64,000 bases of DNA from Sphingomonas kyeonggiensis (GTDB lineage: Bacteria; Pseudomonadota; Alphaproteobacteria; Sphingomonadales; Sphingomonadaceae). The DNA lies in the NCBI RefSeq assembly GCF_030812785.1, contig NZ_JAUSTJ010000002.1:310001-374000 (forward strand), written 5' to 3'. The notes beneath the pieces were generated by a model. The model had not been told where the DNA came from, made no database searches, and worked only from the letters and a program-made list of their open reading frames with translations. Both the position numbers and the translations under genes were made by a program. Below, piece by piece: positions 43,351 to 52,884 of this stretch. The stretch's first letter is position 1, and the number at the start of each line of letters is the position of its first letter.

Positions 43351-44523
43351 ATGGTTTCCTTTATCGATTTGCAGGCCCAGTACTCGCGTATCCAGGAAGA
43401 TGTGGAAGCCTCGGTGCTTCGCGTCCTGCGCAGCGGGCAATATATCCTGGGTCCCGAAGTGACGAAGCTGGAAGAGCGGCTCGCGGACTATGTTGGCGTA
43501 AAGCATTGCGTTTCCTGCGCCTCGGGCACCGATGCCCTGGTGATGGCGCTGATGGCCAAGGGCGTCGGCCCGGGTGACGCAGTCTTCACCGTGCCCTTCA
43601 CCTTCATGGCGAGCGCCGAGGCGATCGCCACCGTCGGCGCGACGCCGATCTTCGTCGATGTCGAGGCGGACAGCTTCAACATCGATCCCGCGGCGCTGGA
43701 GCGCGCAGTGAAGGCGCTGGCCGCTGCCGATCGCTCGATCCACCCGCTGCCGCGCATCTCCGACGAGGAACTGAAGGCGCTCAAGCCCAAGGGCATCATC
43801 GCGGTCGACCTGTTCGGCCTGACCGCGGACTATGCCGCGCTCAACGCCATTGCCGACGCGAACGGCCTCTTCGTCCTCGAGGACGCCGCGCAGAGCTTCG
43901 GCGCGAGCGCCAACAATGCGCGTGCGGGCGGCCTCGCCGAGATCGGCTGCACCTCCTTCTTCCCGGCCAAGCCGCTCGGCTGCTACGGCGATGGCGGCGC
44001 GATCTTCACCAACGATGCGGCCTTCGCCGAAGTGCTCCGCTCGATCCGCGTGCACGGCCAAGGCTCGGACAAGTACGACAATGTCCGCCTCGGCATCACC
44101 GGTCGCCTCGATGCGATCCAGGCGGCGATCCTGCAGGTCAAGCTCGATGTGTTCGACGACGAGATGGTCCAGCGCCAGCGCGTCGCGGAGAGCTATCGCA
44201 AGGCGATCGCGGCAAGCGGGCTCGACCTCGTCGCGCCGGTGGTACCCGGCCACCAGGTGAGCGCCTGGGCGCAGTACACCGTGGTCGCCAAGGATGCCGC
44301 CGCGCGCAGCGCCTTCCAGAAGAAGCTCGCCGACAAGGGCCTGCCCACCGCGATCTACTATCCCAAGGCGCTGCACCAGCAGCAGGCCTTCGCCTATCTC
44401 GGCTATGCCGATGGCGATTTCGCCGTCTCCGAGGATCTCGGCGGCCGCGTGTTCAGCCTGCCGATGCATCCCTATCTGCCGGATGCGGAGATCGAGACCA
44501 TCGTCGAAGCGATGAAGGGCTGA
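43351..44523 (+). CDS. wbpE: DegT/DnrJ/EryC1-family sugar aminotransferase (WbpE-like)
   Basis: A 390-residue PLP enzyme: FIDLQAQYSRIQ, GQYILGPEV, CASGTDALVMAL, VDLFGLTADY, LEDAAQSFGA and the PLP lysine in TSFFPAKPLGCYGDGGA. It is very close in pattern to WbpE, which aminates the 3-keto position of UDP-GlcNAc-derived uronic acid. It begins a plus-strand unit with an acetyltransferase (two bases after its stop) and an oxidoreductase. It is the only such aminotransferase in the window and may serve both oxidoreductase/acetyltransferase pairs. Confidence 0.9.
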   Translation: MVSFIDLQAQYSRIQEDVEASVLRVLRSGQYILGPEVTKLEERLADYVGVKHCVSCASGTDALVMALMAKGVGPGDAVFTVPFTFMASAEAIATVGATPIFVDVEADSFNIDPAALERAVKALAAADRSIHPLPRISDEELKALKPKGIIAVDLFGLTADYAALNAIADANGLFVLEDAAQSFGASANNARAGGLAEIGCTSFFPAKPLGCYGDGGAIFTNDAAFAEVLRSIRVHGQGSDKYDNVRLGITGRLDAIQAAILQVKLDVFDDEMVQRQRVAESYRKAIAASGLDLVAPVVPGHQVSAWAQYTVVAKDAAARSAFQKKLADKGLPTAIYYPKALHQQQAFAYLGYADGDFAVSEDLGGRVFSLPMHPYLPDAEIETIVEAMKG

Positions 44524-44525
44524 GC

Positions 44526-45029
44526 GTGGCCGACAACGTCTATATCCACCCCACCGCGAGCGTCGATGCGCGCGCGGAGATCGGGGAGGGGACGCGCATC
44601 TGGATCAACGTCCAGGTGCGCGAAGGCGCCCGGATCGGCCGGGACTGCATCCTGTCCAAGGACGTCTATGTCGATCACGCCGTGATCATCGGCGATCGCT
44701 GCAAGATCCAGAACTCGGTGTCGGTCTATAACGGCGTGACGATCGAGGACGAGGTCTTTGTCGGCCCCAATGCCTGCTTCACCAACGACAAGGTGCCGCG
44801 CGCCAACAATCCGGACTGGAAGGTCACGCCGACCCTGGTCCGCCGCGGCGCGAGCATCGGGGCGAACGCCACCATCGTCTGCGGATCGGTGATCGGCGAG
44901 TTCGCCATGATCGCGGCCGGCGCGGTGGTGACCAAGGATGTCGAGCCCTTCGCGCTGATGATGGGCAATCCGGCGCGCTGCGTCGGCTATGTGGATGAGG
45001 CGGGCAACCGCGTGGAGGGCAGGCCGTGA
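44526..45029 (+). CDS. Left-handed beta-helix sugar N-acetyltransferase
   Basis: The 167-residue protein (GTG start) is a hexapeptide-repeat acyltransferase with RIWINVQVREGARIG, CKIQNSVSVYNG, GPNACFTND and the active-site region RGASIGANATIVCG. It belongs near WbpD/FdtC-type enzymes that N-acetylate 3-amino sugars, and is distinct from the second copy at 56723. The stop overlaps the next gene by four bases, placing it in the same unit as the aminotransferase and oxidoreductase. Confidence 0.87.
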   Translation: MADNVYIHPTASVDARAEIGEGTRIWINVQVREGARIGRDCILSKDVYVDHAVIIGDRCKIQNSVSVYNGVTIEDEVFVGPNACFTNDKVPRANNPDWKVTPTLVRRGASIGANATIVCGSVIGEFAMIAAGAVVTKDVEPFALMMGNPARCVGYVDEAGNRVEGRP

Positions 45030-45985
45030 ACGCAACCGCACCGGTACGCATCGGCATCATCGGCCTCGGCCGGATGGGCCAGAACCATCTTCGTATCCTG
45101 TCGCTGCTCGCCGGCGCCGACCTGCGCTTCGTCTACGACCTCGACGCCGACAATGCGCGCCGGATCGTCGGCAGCACGGGCGTCGCCGTCGCGACCGACA
45201 TCGAGCAGGCGCTGAGCGAGGTCGAGGCGGTGGTGATCGCCAGCCCGACCACCACGCACCAGGCCTATATCGAGCTGGCGGCGCAGCACGTCTCGAACAT
45301 CTTCGTCGAGAAGCCGGTCACCGACCGGCTCGAGACATCGCTCGCGATGCGCGATTTCGTCGAGAGCCGCGGCCTCAACTTCCAGGTCGGCCTGATCGAG
45401 CGCTTCAACCCTGCGGTCGACCAGATGAAGAAGCTGCTCGACCGCTCGGAGCAGGTGGTCAGCGTCGATTTCGTGCGGACCAACAAGCTGAGCGCGCGGA
45501 TCACCGATGTCGACGTGGTCACCGACCTGATGATCCACGACATCGACCTGGCGCTCTACCTGAACGGCCCCACCGTCGCGGTCTCCGCGCACGGCGTCGC
45601 CGAGGGGCCGATGATCGACTATGCCGCGGCGCTGCTCACGCACGCCAATGGCCGCTTCTCGCGGATCCAGGCGAGCCGGATCACCGACAAGAAGATGCGC
45701 AGCATCCAGGCCACCTGCAAGGACATGTTCGTCGACTGCGAGCTGCTCCGCAAGGAGATCACGCTCAGCCGCCAGTCCGAAGTCGAGCAGCGTCCGGGCG
45801 AGCCCTATCGGATCACCGCGCTGGAGGAGAAGATCGAGGTCCAGCCGCGCGAGGCGCTCCAGCTCGAGCTCCAGGCGTTCCTCGGCTCGTGCCGCGGCAA
45901 TCCGGCGCCGGGCGCGCCGGGCGTGCGCGAGGGTGTCGATGCGATGATCGTCTGCGACCAGATCCTGAAAGCGATCCTTGGCTGA
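45026..45985 (+). CDS. Gfo/Idh/MocA oxidoreductase, UDP-GlcNAc 3-dehydrogenase-like
   Basis: A 319-residue NAD(P)-dependent sugar oxidoreductase with GIIGLGRMGQNHLR, IASPTTTHQAY, NIFVEKPVTD and GLIERFNPAVDQMKK. The IERFNPA block resembles UDP-GlcNAc 3-dehydrogenases, which create the 3-keto sugar that a DegT enzyme aminates, rather than WbpB. It overlaps the acetyltransferase gene by four bases. In context it likely supplies 3-keto-UDP-GlcNAc or its uronate. Exact oxidation state of the substrate is uncertain. Confidence 0.82.
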   Translation: MNATAPVRIGIIGLGRMGQNHLRILSLLAGADLRFVYDLDADNARRIVGSTGVAVATDIEQALSEVEAVVIASPTTTHQAYIELAAQHVSNIFVEKPVTDRLETSLAMRDFVESRGLNFQVGLIERFNPAVDQMKKLLDRSEQVVSVDFVRTNKLSARITDVDVVTDLMIHDIDLALYLNGPTVAVSAHGVAEGPMIDYAAALLTHANGRFSRIQASRITDKKMRSIQATCKDMFVDCELLRKEITLSRQSEVEQRPGEPYRITALEEKIEVQPREALQLELQAFLGSCRGNPAPGAPGVREGVDAMIVCDQILKAILG

Positions 45986-46039
45986 GGCACTGGCCGACCC
46001 GCGTCCGGTCCGCATCGCGGACCGGCAGGGGATGCGCGC

Positions 46040-47173
46040 ATGAAGATCACCCATGTCATCCCCGCGCTTACCAAGGGTGGCGCGGAGCGGGTGCTGATCG
46101 ACCTGGCCAATGAGGCGAGCGCCGCCGGGCATGCGGTGACGGTTGTCGTCGCGCATCCCGAGGATCCCGCGCTGGGCGAAGGGATGCTCCGCCCGGAGAT
46201 CATGGTGCGCCACATGCGCGGCGCGCCGTCGCGTTACCGGCGCTATCTGCGGCTCCCGGCCTGGCTGCTCGCCAACTGGTCCTGGCTGCGCGAGCAGGAC
46301 GTGGTGCACTGCCACCTCACCTTCGCCGCCGCGCTCGGCACCCAGCTGCGTTGGCTGCGGCGGGTCACCGGATCGAAGCGTCCGCGCATCGTCGAGACCT
46401 TCCACGGCGTCGGCATGCCGATCCGGCGGCGGCAGCTAATCCTGTCGACCTTCCTGGCGCGCGGCCGCGATGGCCTGGCGCTGATGGCGCGCGATGCGCA
46501 CTGGACGCGCTTCGCCGAGCGCAACCCGGCGTTGCCGCTGGCGATCATCCCCAATGGCGTGGCGGTGGACGATGCCCCCGTGGGCGCCGCGGAACGCGCG
46601 GCCTATCGCGAAGGGCTTGGCATTCCCGCGGATGCACCGCTGGTCGGCACGATCGGGCGCGTCCAGGCCGAGCGCAACCCGCTGGCGATCGTCGCCGCCT
46701 TTGCCGGCATCGCCCGCCAGGCCGGCGAGGGCGTCCATTTCCTGATGGGCGGCACCGGGCCGATGCTCGATGCGGTGCGCGCCGAGGGCGAGCGCCTCGG
46801 CATCGGGGACCGGCTGCATCTGCCCGGGATGGTGCTCAGCCCGCGCACGGCTATGGCGGCGATGGACGTCTATGTCAGCGTCAATGTCGGCCCGATCACC
46901 GGCATTGCCGGGCTCGAGGCGGCCGCCGGCGGCACCCCGGTCGTCGCGGTGCAGGCGCTGGCCGAGCATCGCCGCGGAGAGGCGGACTGGATCTGGTCGG
47001 ATCCCGATCCGGCGCTGGTGGCGCAGGAAGCCGCGCGCCTGCTCGCCGATGCCGGCGAGCGCACGGCGCTCTCCCAACGCCAGCGCGCCCATGTGCTCGC
47101 CCATCACAGCGCCGGGGCGATGGCCCGCGCCTATGAGGCGCTCTACGCCCGCGCCGGAGCGGAATCGCGCTGA
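46040..47173 (+). CDS. GT4 glycosyltransferase
   Basis: A 377-residue retaining glycosyltransferase with HVIPALTKGGAERVL at the N-terminus, an Asn-Gly block IIPNGVAVDD, GTIGRVQAERNP and the donor-binding GIAGLEAAAGGTPVVAV. It transfers a sugar to the lipid-linked repeat unit on the cytoplasmic side of the membrane. It follows the oxidoreductase by 54 bases on the same strand. Donor and linkage are unknown. Confidence 0.9.
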   Translation: MKITHVIPALTKGGAERVLIDLANEASAAGHAVTVVVAHPEDPALGEGMLRPEIMVRHMRGAPSRYRRYLRLPAWLLANWSWLREQDVVHCHLTFAAALGTQLRWLRRVTGSKRPRIVETFHGVGMPIRRRQLILSTFLARGRDGLALMARDAHWTRFAERNPALPLAIIPNGVAVDDAPVGAAERAAYREGLGIPADAPLVGTIGRVQAERNPLAIVAAFAGIARQAGEGVHFLMGGTGPMLDAVRAEGERLGIGDRLHLPGMVLSPRTAMAAMDVYVSVNVGPITGIAGLEAAAGGTPVVAVQALAEHRRGEADWIWSDPDPALVAQEAARLLADAGERTALSQRQRAHVLAHHSAGAMARAYEALYARAGAESR

Positions 47174-47294
47174 TCGACCTGCGTTAAGGATTTTGTTTCG
47201 GAAACGTACCGGTCAGACACATGTGTTTGCTTGCAATATAGGATTTGAGGGTGTGACCTCCTGCGTGGGATCCCCACCATGATGGAGGCAAGAC

Positions 47295-49109
47295 ATGCCA
47301 TTCAACGGTTCCGGTACCTATGTTCCGCCCGCGCCCCCGGTATTTCCGGCCGATCCGCTCGTGCCCATCCCGCCGGCCGACTATAACACCACCATTCTCG
47401 ACATCGCCGATGCGCTGAGCGACTGCCTCACCCGTGACGGGCAGGCGGGGATGACCGCCGACCTCGACCATGGCGGCTATCGCGGCACCAACATGGCCTG
47501 GCCGGTCGACCCGACCGATGCGGCGAGCAAGGACTATGTCGACAATGTCTCGGCCGGCCTGGTCGATGCGGCGATGGCCCCGTTCGGCATCGTGCCCCTG
47601 CTGCCCTGCGACCCGCTCGACGACGCAGCGTTCGCGATCAACGCGGCGCTGCAGGATTGCGCCTCCGGCATCGTCGTGCTGCCGGCAGGGACGTTCGGCA
47701 TCGCCTCGTCGATCGTTCTCGAAACCGGCAAGACCCTGCGCGGCGCTGGCGCCGGCCTGACCCGGATCGTCGCGCTCGACAGCTTCGACGACACGGTCAG
47801 CACCAACGGTCTGATCTACATGCCTCCGGACGTCACCGACGTCGCGGTGCACGATCTGGCCGTGGACGGCGCCAAGATACGAGCATCCGGCGACACGGTG
47901 CGACTGACCGGCTTCCAGATGCGCGGCCAGCGCTTCGTGGTCGAGCGGACCAGCTCGTCCAACTGCACCGGCTATGGCCATTTCGCGCAGGGCGATCCGG
48001 GCGGCTTCTTCTTCGCCTCGGGCACCTTCCGCGATTGCTGGAGCTATAATTGCCAGATCAACTTCGAGCAGACCGCGTCGGATGGCGTGCTGCTGGAGAA
48101 CTGCCACGCCCGTGACGGCGATGGCGACCTGATCGGGACCTATTTCCACCCGCTCACCCAGTCGCGCAACATCACCTATATCGCGTGCAGCGCCACCGGT
48201 AACGCCTTTGCCGGCATCGAGCTGATCGCCGATGCCTCGGGGCCGATGGACAATATCCGGATCATCGGATGCACCATCCAGATGCTCGGCGCGGTCCCTG
48301 CGCTCGTGCAGTCCGGGGTGAGCCAGGTCACCAACCTCCAGCTCCTCGCCAGCAGCTTCAGCTGCGTCGGCGGCAGCGGCGCGGTCGACATGTCCCGGGT
48401 CGAAGGCAGCGCGGTGCAGTGCATCTTCGACGGCGGCGCGATCGGCTCCGACTGGACCGAGTCCACCATGTCGTTCACCAACTGCAAGTCGATCGGGCGC
48501 GTCGATCCAAGCGGCAGCGCCTCGGCCTATGGCATCAACGTCACCGACGGGAGCAGCCTGCGCTGGTCGGGCGGATCGCTCGAGGCCTATGGCCCGGCAA
48601 ACGGGCGGTTCTGGACGAGCGTCTCCAGCGACAGCCGCTTCATCAAGACCAACGACACCAGGCTGGTGCCCGCGGGCCCCAATGCGAGCTTCTCGGCGGC
48701 GAACCTCGTGCTGACCGCCAATCGCACCGGGCTCGATCTGTCCGCCGGCCCGCCGCTCAACTGGGACACGGCGGCCTTCGATACCGATGGCTATTTCAAT
48801 TCAGCCACGCCCAGCCGCCTGACCATCCCCAGGGGCATCAAGCGGGCGATCATCAACGCCAATGTCACCGTGCAGGACCTGGTGACCACGGCGACGATCC
48901 AGATGAGCCTGGTGCGGAACGGCAACAAGCCGCTTTCGACCAGCGTATCGAGCAATGTGCTCGCCCAGGGCATGTCCTATAGCTCGGGCGTCATCGATGT
49001 GACGGCGGGCGACTATTACGAAGTCTGGGTGGGCGTATCCGGCGACACGGCGGTCAACATCCCGTCGCTGCGGTGCAATTTCAGCATCCAGGCCGTCGAC
49101 TTCACCTGA
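47295..49109 (+). CDS. Phage tailspike-like beta-helix protein
   Basis: The 604-residue protein has no signal peptide. Residues 1-75 (MPFNGSGTY, NTTILDIADALSDCLTRDGQ, DLDHGGYRGTNMA, DAASKDYVD) match the N-terminal pattern of phage tail fibres and tailspikes. Residues about 105-440 are right-handed beta-helix turns starting with VVLPAGTFGIASSI, and about 470-604 form a beta-sandwich resembling tail-fibre C1q-like tips. Such proteins bind or cut surface polysaccharide. GGAGGCAAGAC precedes the ATG. No other phage gene is nearby, and it sits between two glycosyltransferase genes. Confidence 0.82.
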   Translation: MPFNGSGTYVPPAPPVFPADPLVPIPPADYNTTILDIADALSDCLTRDGQAGMTADLDHGGYRGTNMAWPVDPTDAASKDYVDNVSAGLVDAAMAPFGIVPLLPCDPLDDAAFAINAALQDCASGIVVLPAGTFGIASSIVLETGKTLRGAGAGLTRIVALDSFDDTVSTNGLIYMPPDVTDVAVHDLAVDGAKIRASGDTVRLTGFQMRGQRFVVERTSSSNCTGYGHFAQGDPGGFFFASGTFRDCWSYNCQINFEQTASDGVLLENCHARDGDGDLIGTYFHPLTQSRNITYIACSATGNAFAGIELIADASGPMDNIRIIGCTIQMLGAVPALVQSGVSQVTNLQLLASSFSCVGGSGAVDMSRVEGSAVQCIFDGGAIGSDWTESTMSFTNCKSIGRVDPSGSASAYGINVTDGSSLRWSGGSLEAYGPANGRFWTSVSSDSRFIKTNDTRLVPAGPNASFSAANLVLTANRTGLDLSAGPPLNWDTAAFDTDGYFNSATPSRLTIPRGIKRAIINANVTVQDLVTTATIQMSLVRNGNKPLSTSVSSNVLAQGMSYSSGVIDVTAGDYYEVWVGVSGDTAVNIPSLRCNFSIQAVDFT

Positions 49110-49118
49110 CCTGCAGGC

Positions 49119-50429
49119 TCACCCGCGCTTTGCGGTGCGGGTGAGCAGCTTGGTGTACTCGGCCCGCTCATGGTCATCGAGCGCCTGCGGGTCGAGTATC
49201 GCCAGTGCCCGCCCGCGTGCCGCCCGGCCCATCGCACTGGCATAGTCCCGATCGCGCAGCAGCTTGAGCGCGCGGCGGCCAAGCTCCTCGGGCTCGCGGA
49301 ACGGCACCAGCTCGCCGGTCTCGCCGGTCTGGACGAGGTCGGCTTGCCAATCGAGGTCATAGGCGACGATCGGCGCGCCACCCAGAGCCGATTCCGACAG
49401 TGCCCGGCCGGTCAGCGGCGAGATCACCGCGCCGGAGAAGGCATTGAGCTGGGCAAGGCCGCGCTGGTTCTGGTTGCCGATGAAGCGGACATGTTCGGCC
49501 ACGCCAAGCGCCTGCGCCATCGCCTCCAGCTCGTCCCGCATCGGGCCGTCGCCGGCATAGGCGAGGTCGATGTCGCCCATCTCGGCGCGGACCAGCGCGA
49601 ATGCCTTCAGCACGTCCTCGGGATATTTGAGCGGCTGCAGCCGGCCGATGCACAGCAGATACTGGCCTGGACGCAGGCCAAGCCCCTCGAAGAATGCGGT
49701 GTCGCAGGTGCGCGCCTCGGGGGCCTCGAGATGCTCGGGGGCGAGCAGGTTGCCGTAGCGGAAGATCGTCACGCGATCGGGATGCGCGCCATTGGCGAGC
49801 GAATAATCGACATTGTCCTGGTTCGGCGCGGCGACCAGGTCGGCGCGCGGCAGGATGAAATGCTCGATCCGCTTCTCCATCGCGATCGTCCGGAACAGCT
49901 TGGGATAGAGCGGCCGGCCGGTATTCTCGCGGATCTTGTCGTTGTTGCCATTGACCCGGATCAGCATCGGCACCCCGGTGAGGCGCGCAAGCGCCAGGCC
50001 GAACAGGCCGAGATAGAGCGGATCGCCGACGCGGATCACTTCGATCCCCTCGCGGCGGATCAGCCGCCACAAAGTGAAGAACAGCGCCGTCTGGCTGATC
50101 AGGAAGTTGATCGGGAACACCCGTGACAGCCAGGAAAAGGCGCCGATCTTGCCCTCGATGAAGGTGTGGCGCGGTCCAAGCTCGTGCCAGTCCGGCTTGC
50201 CGAAGCGCTTTGCCCAGCCCGGCGAGGTCATCAGGCTCGCCATCGGGTGGACGCTCCACACATGGCGGAAGAAACCGTCCAGGTCGCGGCAGGTCACCGA
50301 ATTCTCGAGCCCGCGCTCGCGGATCATCTCCAGCGTGTAGGACATGTCCAGCACGAGCAGCGAAGGGCGGCGCGCCGCCTTGTCCTGGGCTGGGGCTCCG
50401 GCGTCGATATCGGTGGCGGCGATCGGCAT
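49119..50429 (-). CDS. GT4 glycosyltransferase
   Basis: A 436-residue glycosyltransferase with LLVLDMSYTLEMIRERG, MLIRVNGNNDKIR, a GxGRLQPLK-like segment (LLCIGRLQPLKYPED), AYAGDGPMRDELEAMA, FIGNQNQRGLAQL and ALSESALGGAPIVAYD. It extends the lipid-linked oligosaccharide. The ATG at 50429 is the first plausible start after sequence that is only antisense shadow of the epimerase gene; a later start at the MSYTLE methionine would shorten it by about 30 residues. Confidence 0.88.
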   Translation of the reverse strand: MPIAATDIDAGAPAQDKAARRPSLLVLDMSYTLEMIRERGLENSVTCRDLDGFFRHVWSVHPMASLMTSPGWAKRFGKPDWHELGPRHTFIEGKIGAFSWLSRVFPINFLISQTALFFTLWRLIRREGIEVIRVGDPLYLGLFGLALARLTGVPMLIRVNGNNDKIRENTGRPLYPKLFRTIAMEKRIEHFILPRADLVAAPNQDNVDYSLANGAHPDRVTIFRYGNLLAPEHLEAPEARTCDTAFFEGLGLRPGQYLLCIGRLQPLKYPEDVLKAFALVRAEMGDIDLAYAGDGPMRDELEAMAQALGVAEHVRFIGNQNQRGLAQLNAFSGAVISPLTGRALSESALGGAPIVAYDLDWQADLVQTGETGELVPFREPEELGRRALKLLRDRDYASAMGRAARGRALAILDPQALDDHERAEYTKLLTRTAKRG

Positions 50430-50555
50430 GTGCCGGGCCCTAGGGCCATGCAGCGGCGTGCGCAACGCGTGACGTCGCATTGACCCGCGCCCGGCGCTGC
50501 CGCTAATGCGGCCGCCAGACGGCCCTCCGGGCCTTTCCAGTTTCAAGGGGTTCAG

Positions 50556-51569
50556 ATGACGGACGTCGATACCGCGCAGCTTGCAGGTCGTAAGGTGATC
50601 GTGACCGGGGGTGCCGGCTTCATCGGGTCGCACCTGTGTGAGGCGCTGGTCGATATCGGCGCCGAAGTGATCTGCATGGACGATCTCTCGGCCGGCAAGC
50701 GCGACAATGTCGCGCATCTCGAGAACCGGTCGAACCGCCCGAACTTCCGCTTCGCCGAGCTCGATGTGTGCGACAGCGGGCCGGCCATGGATGCGGTGTT
50801 CGAAGGTGTCGATACCGTCTTCCACAATGCGGCGTCGAAGAAGAACATCTGCCTGATCAACCCGCACCGCGATCTCGACGTGAATGCCGGCGGCGCGCTC
50901 AACCTGCTGCAGATGTCGATGAAGCACGGCGTCCGCAAGTTCGTCCAGGCATCGACCGGCTCGGTCTATGGCGAGCCGCAGATCTTCCCGACCACCGAGA
51001 CGCACCCCTTCGAGCCGGTCTCCTATTACGGCGTCTCGAAGCTGGCCGGCGAGCGCTATGTCGACGTGTTCCACAAGCTCTACGGGCTCGACACGACGAT
51101 CCTGCGCTATTTCCACGTCTATGGCCCGCGCCAGGAATCGAACGAGTTCGGCGGCGTGGTCTCGATCTTCCTGCGTCGGATCACCCAGGGCCAGAACCCG
51201 ATCGTGTTCGGGCATGGCGAGCAGGTCCGCTCGTTCACCTGGGTCAAGGATCTGGTCGAGGCCAATCTGCGCGCCGCGCTGAGCCCGCGTGCCACCGGCC
51301 AGGCGTTCAACGCTGCCTCGGGCATCCGCGTGACGATCAACGAGCTCGCCAAGGGCATGCTCGAGATCCTAGATCCCCAGCAGAAGCTGGCGGTCGAGCA
51401 TGGTGAGCCGCTGATCGGCGACATCATGGAATTCGACGTGTCGAACACCAAGATCCGCGAAGAGCTCGGCATCGAGTTCGAGGGCGATTTCTGGGGCACG
51501 CTGAAGACCGCGCTGGCGGATATCGACTCTTTCCTCGGAAAGACCGACAAGGCCGAAGCCGCGGCCTGA
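50556..51569 (+). CDS. NAD-dependent sugar epimerase/dehydratase
   Basis: The 337-residue extended short-chain dehydrogenase has [29 protein letters not shown], the catalytic Ser region ASTGSVYGE, the Tyr-x3-Lys pair in YYGVSKLAGE and YFHVYGPRQ. It is closest in outline to UDP-hexose or UDP-HexNAc 4-epimerases. It likely provides a galacto-configured or otherwise epimerised nucleotide sugar for the polymer. The divergent gap to the GT4 gene is 126 bases; the flippase gene follows 37 bases later. Confidence 0.87.
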   Translation: MTDVDTAQLAGRKVIVTGGAGFIGSHLCEALVDIGAEVICMDDLSAGKRDNVAHLENRSNRPNFRFAELDVCDSGPAMDAVFEGVDTVFHNAASKKNICLINPHRDLDVNAGGALNLLQMSMKHGVRKFVQASTGSVYGEPQIFPTTETHPFEPVSYYGVSKLAGERYVDVFHKLYGLDTTILRYFHVYGPRQESNEFGGVVSIFLRRITQGQNPIVFGHGEQVRSFTWVKDLVEANLRAALSPRATGQAFNAASGIRVTINELAKGMLEILDPQQKLAVEHGEPLIGDIMEFDVSNTKIREELGIEFEGDFWGTLKTALADIDSFLGKTDKAEAAA

Positions 51570-51606
51570 GGGGCCTTTCTTCCTCCCGCGGCGGAAGCAG
51601 GGGTTC

Positions 51607-52884
51607 GTGGACCGGCGCCAATATCTCAAGCACTTCATGGTGCTATTCAGCGGCACGGCCGGTGCGCAGCTCGCCAATCTGGCGAGCTACCCGCTGCTCG
51701 GGCGGCTCTATTCCCCGGTCGATTTCGGTGTCTTCGCCATGTTCGTGGCGGTCTCCGCGATCCCCGGGGCGATCGCCTGCGGCCGCTTCGACCTGGCGGT
51801 GCCGACCGCGCCCAAGGCGGGGCGCTATGCCATCTACTGGCTGTGCCTTGCGATCGCGGCGGGGATGGGGCTGGTCTCGACCGCGGGCTCGGCGCTCTAC
51901 TGGGGGCTGACGGGCGCCGGGGTGTCGCCGGTGCTGCCGCTGATGCTCGGCCTGTGCGTGTTCCTCACCGGCTTCTGCGCGGCCTCGTCGCTCTATCTGA
52001 TGCGGCACGACGCCTATCGGCTCAATTCGGCCTCGCTGCTGCTGCGCACCGGCGGCACGGTGCTCGTCCAGATCGGGCTGGCCTTTGTCTGGCGCGATCC
52101 GATGTCACTGATCGTCGGCTTCACCGCCGGCTTCGCCGCGCAGGCGCTGCTGCTGGCCTGGGCGGTCTGGCGCTTCGTCCCGCCCAGGCGGCCGCGCCTG
52201 TCGCAGATGCGGGCGATGTTCGCGCGCTATCGCCGCCAGGTGACGGTCGATATCCCCAGCACCTTCATCGCCGCGGTATCGCTCAATCTGCTCACGTTCC
52301 TGCTGCTTTCGCTCTACGGAGAGCAGGCTGTCGGCTATTACTCTCTCGGAAACCGTATCGCCATCCTCCCCCTCCAGCTCTTCAACGACGCGCTGAGCCA
52401 GGTTTTCTTCCAGAAAGCCGCGCGCGCGCAGGAGGAACGGGGCGATTTCTGGAACGAGATGAAGTTCAACGTCATCGCCTCGGGCCTGCTCTCGATCGGC
52501 GTGCTGTGCGGCGTATGGCTGCTCGCCAAGCCGTTCATCACCATCTATCTCGGCCAGCGCTGGGCGCCTGCCGGCGATATCCTGATCATCCTGGCGCCGA
52601 TGCTGGCGGTGCGCAGCCTCTGCATGTCGATCGGCACCACGGTGTTCGTGCTGCGCCGGGCGCACTGGCTGCTGCTGCACAACATCGCCAATGCCGCCGT
52701 GCTGGGCCTTGCCTATGTGATCGCGCGGGCCAGCGGGCTGGAGCTGAACGGCTTCCTCTGGCTGGCCGCGGGCCTGCTCATCGTCGAATATGGCGCCTTC
52801 GCGCTCTGGCTCATCCTGGCGGCCTGGCGCGGGCGGAAGCAGCCCGTGTCGGGCCCTCTCGTTGCGAGGCGCGTGCCCAAATGA
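51607..52884 (+). CDS. wzx: Polysaccharide flippase (Wzx-type)
   Basis: A 425-residue MATE/MVF-like membrane protein with about 12 predicted helices. It begins with a GTG and reads LFSGTAGAQLANLASYPLLGRLYSP (two adjoining motifs) and DFGVFAMFV, typical of Wzx/RfbX, then GYYSLGNRIAILP in the middle. It moves the lipid-linked repeat unit to the periplasm for polymerisation. Its stop overlaps the acetyltransferase start as ATGA. Confidence 0.9.
   Translation: MDRRQYLKHFMVLFSGTAGAQLANLASYPLLGRLYSPVDFGVFAMFVAVSAIPGAIACGRFDLAVPTAPKAGRYAIYWLCLAIAAGMGLVSTAGSALYWGLTGAGVSPVLPLMLGLCVFLTGFCAASSLYLMRHDAYRLNSASLLLRTGGTVLVQIGLAFVWRDPMSLIVGFTAGFAAQALLLAWAVWRFVPPRRPRLSQMRAMFARYRRQVTVDIPSTFIAAVSLNLLTFLLLSLYGEQAVGYYSLGNRIAILPLQLFNDALSQVFFQKAARAQEERGDFWNEMKFNVIASGLLSIGVLCGVWLLAKPFITIYLGQRWAPAGDILIILAPMLAVRSLCMSIGTTVFVLRRAHWLLLHNIANAAVLGLAYVIARASGLELNGFLWLAAGLLIVEYGAFALWLILAAWRGRKQPVSGPLVARRVPK

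Noticed and set aside
47295-49109. Prophage remnant
   Set aside because: Only one tailspike-like gene is present; neighbours on both sides are polysaccharide genes and there are no integrase, capsid or attachment-site signals.
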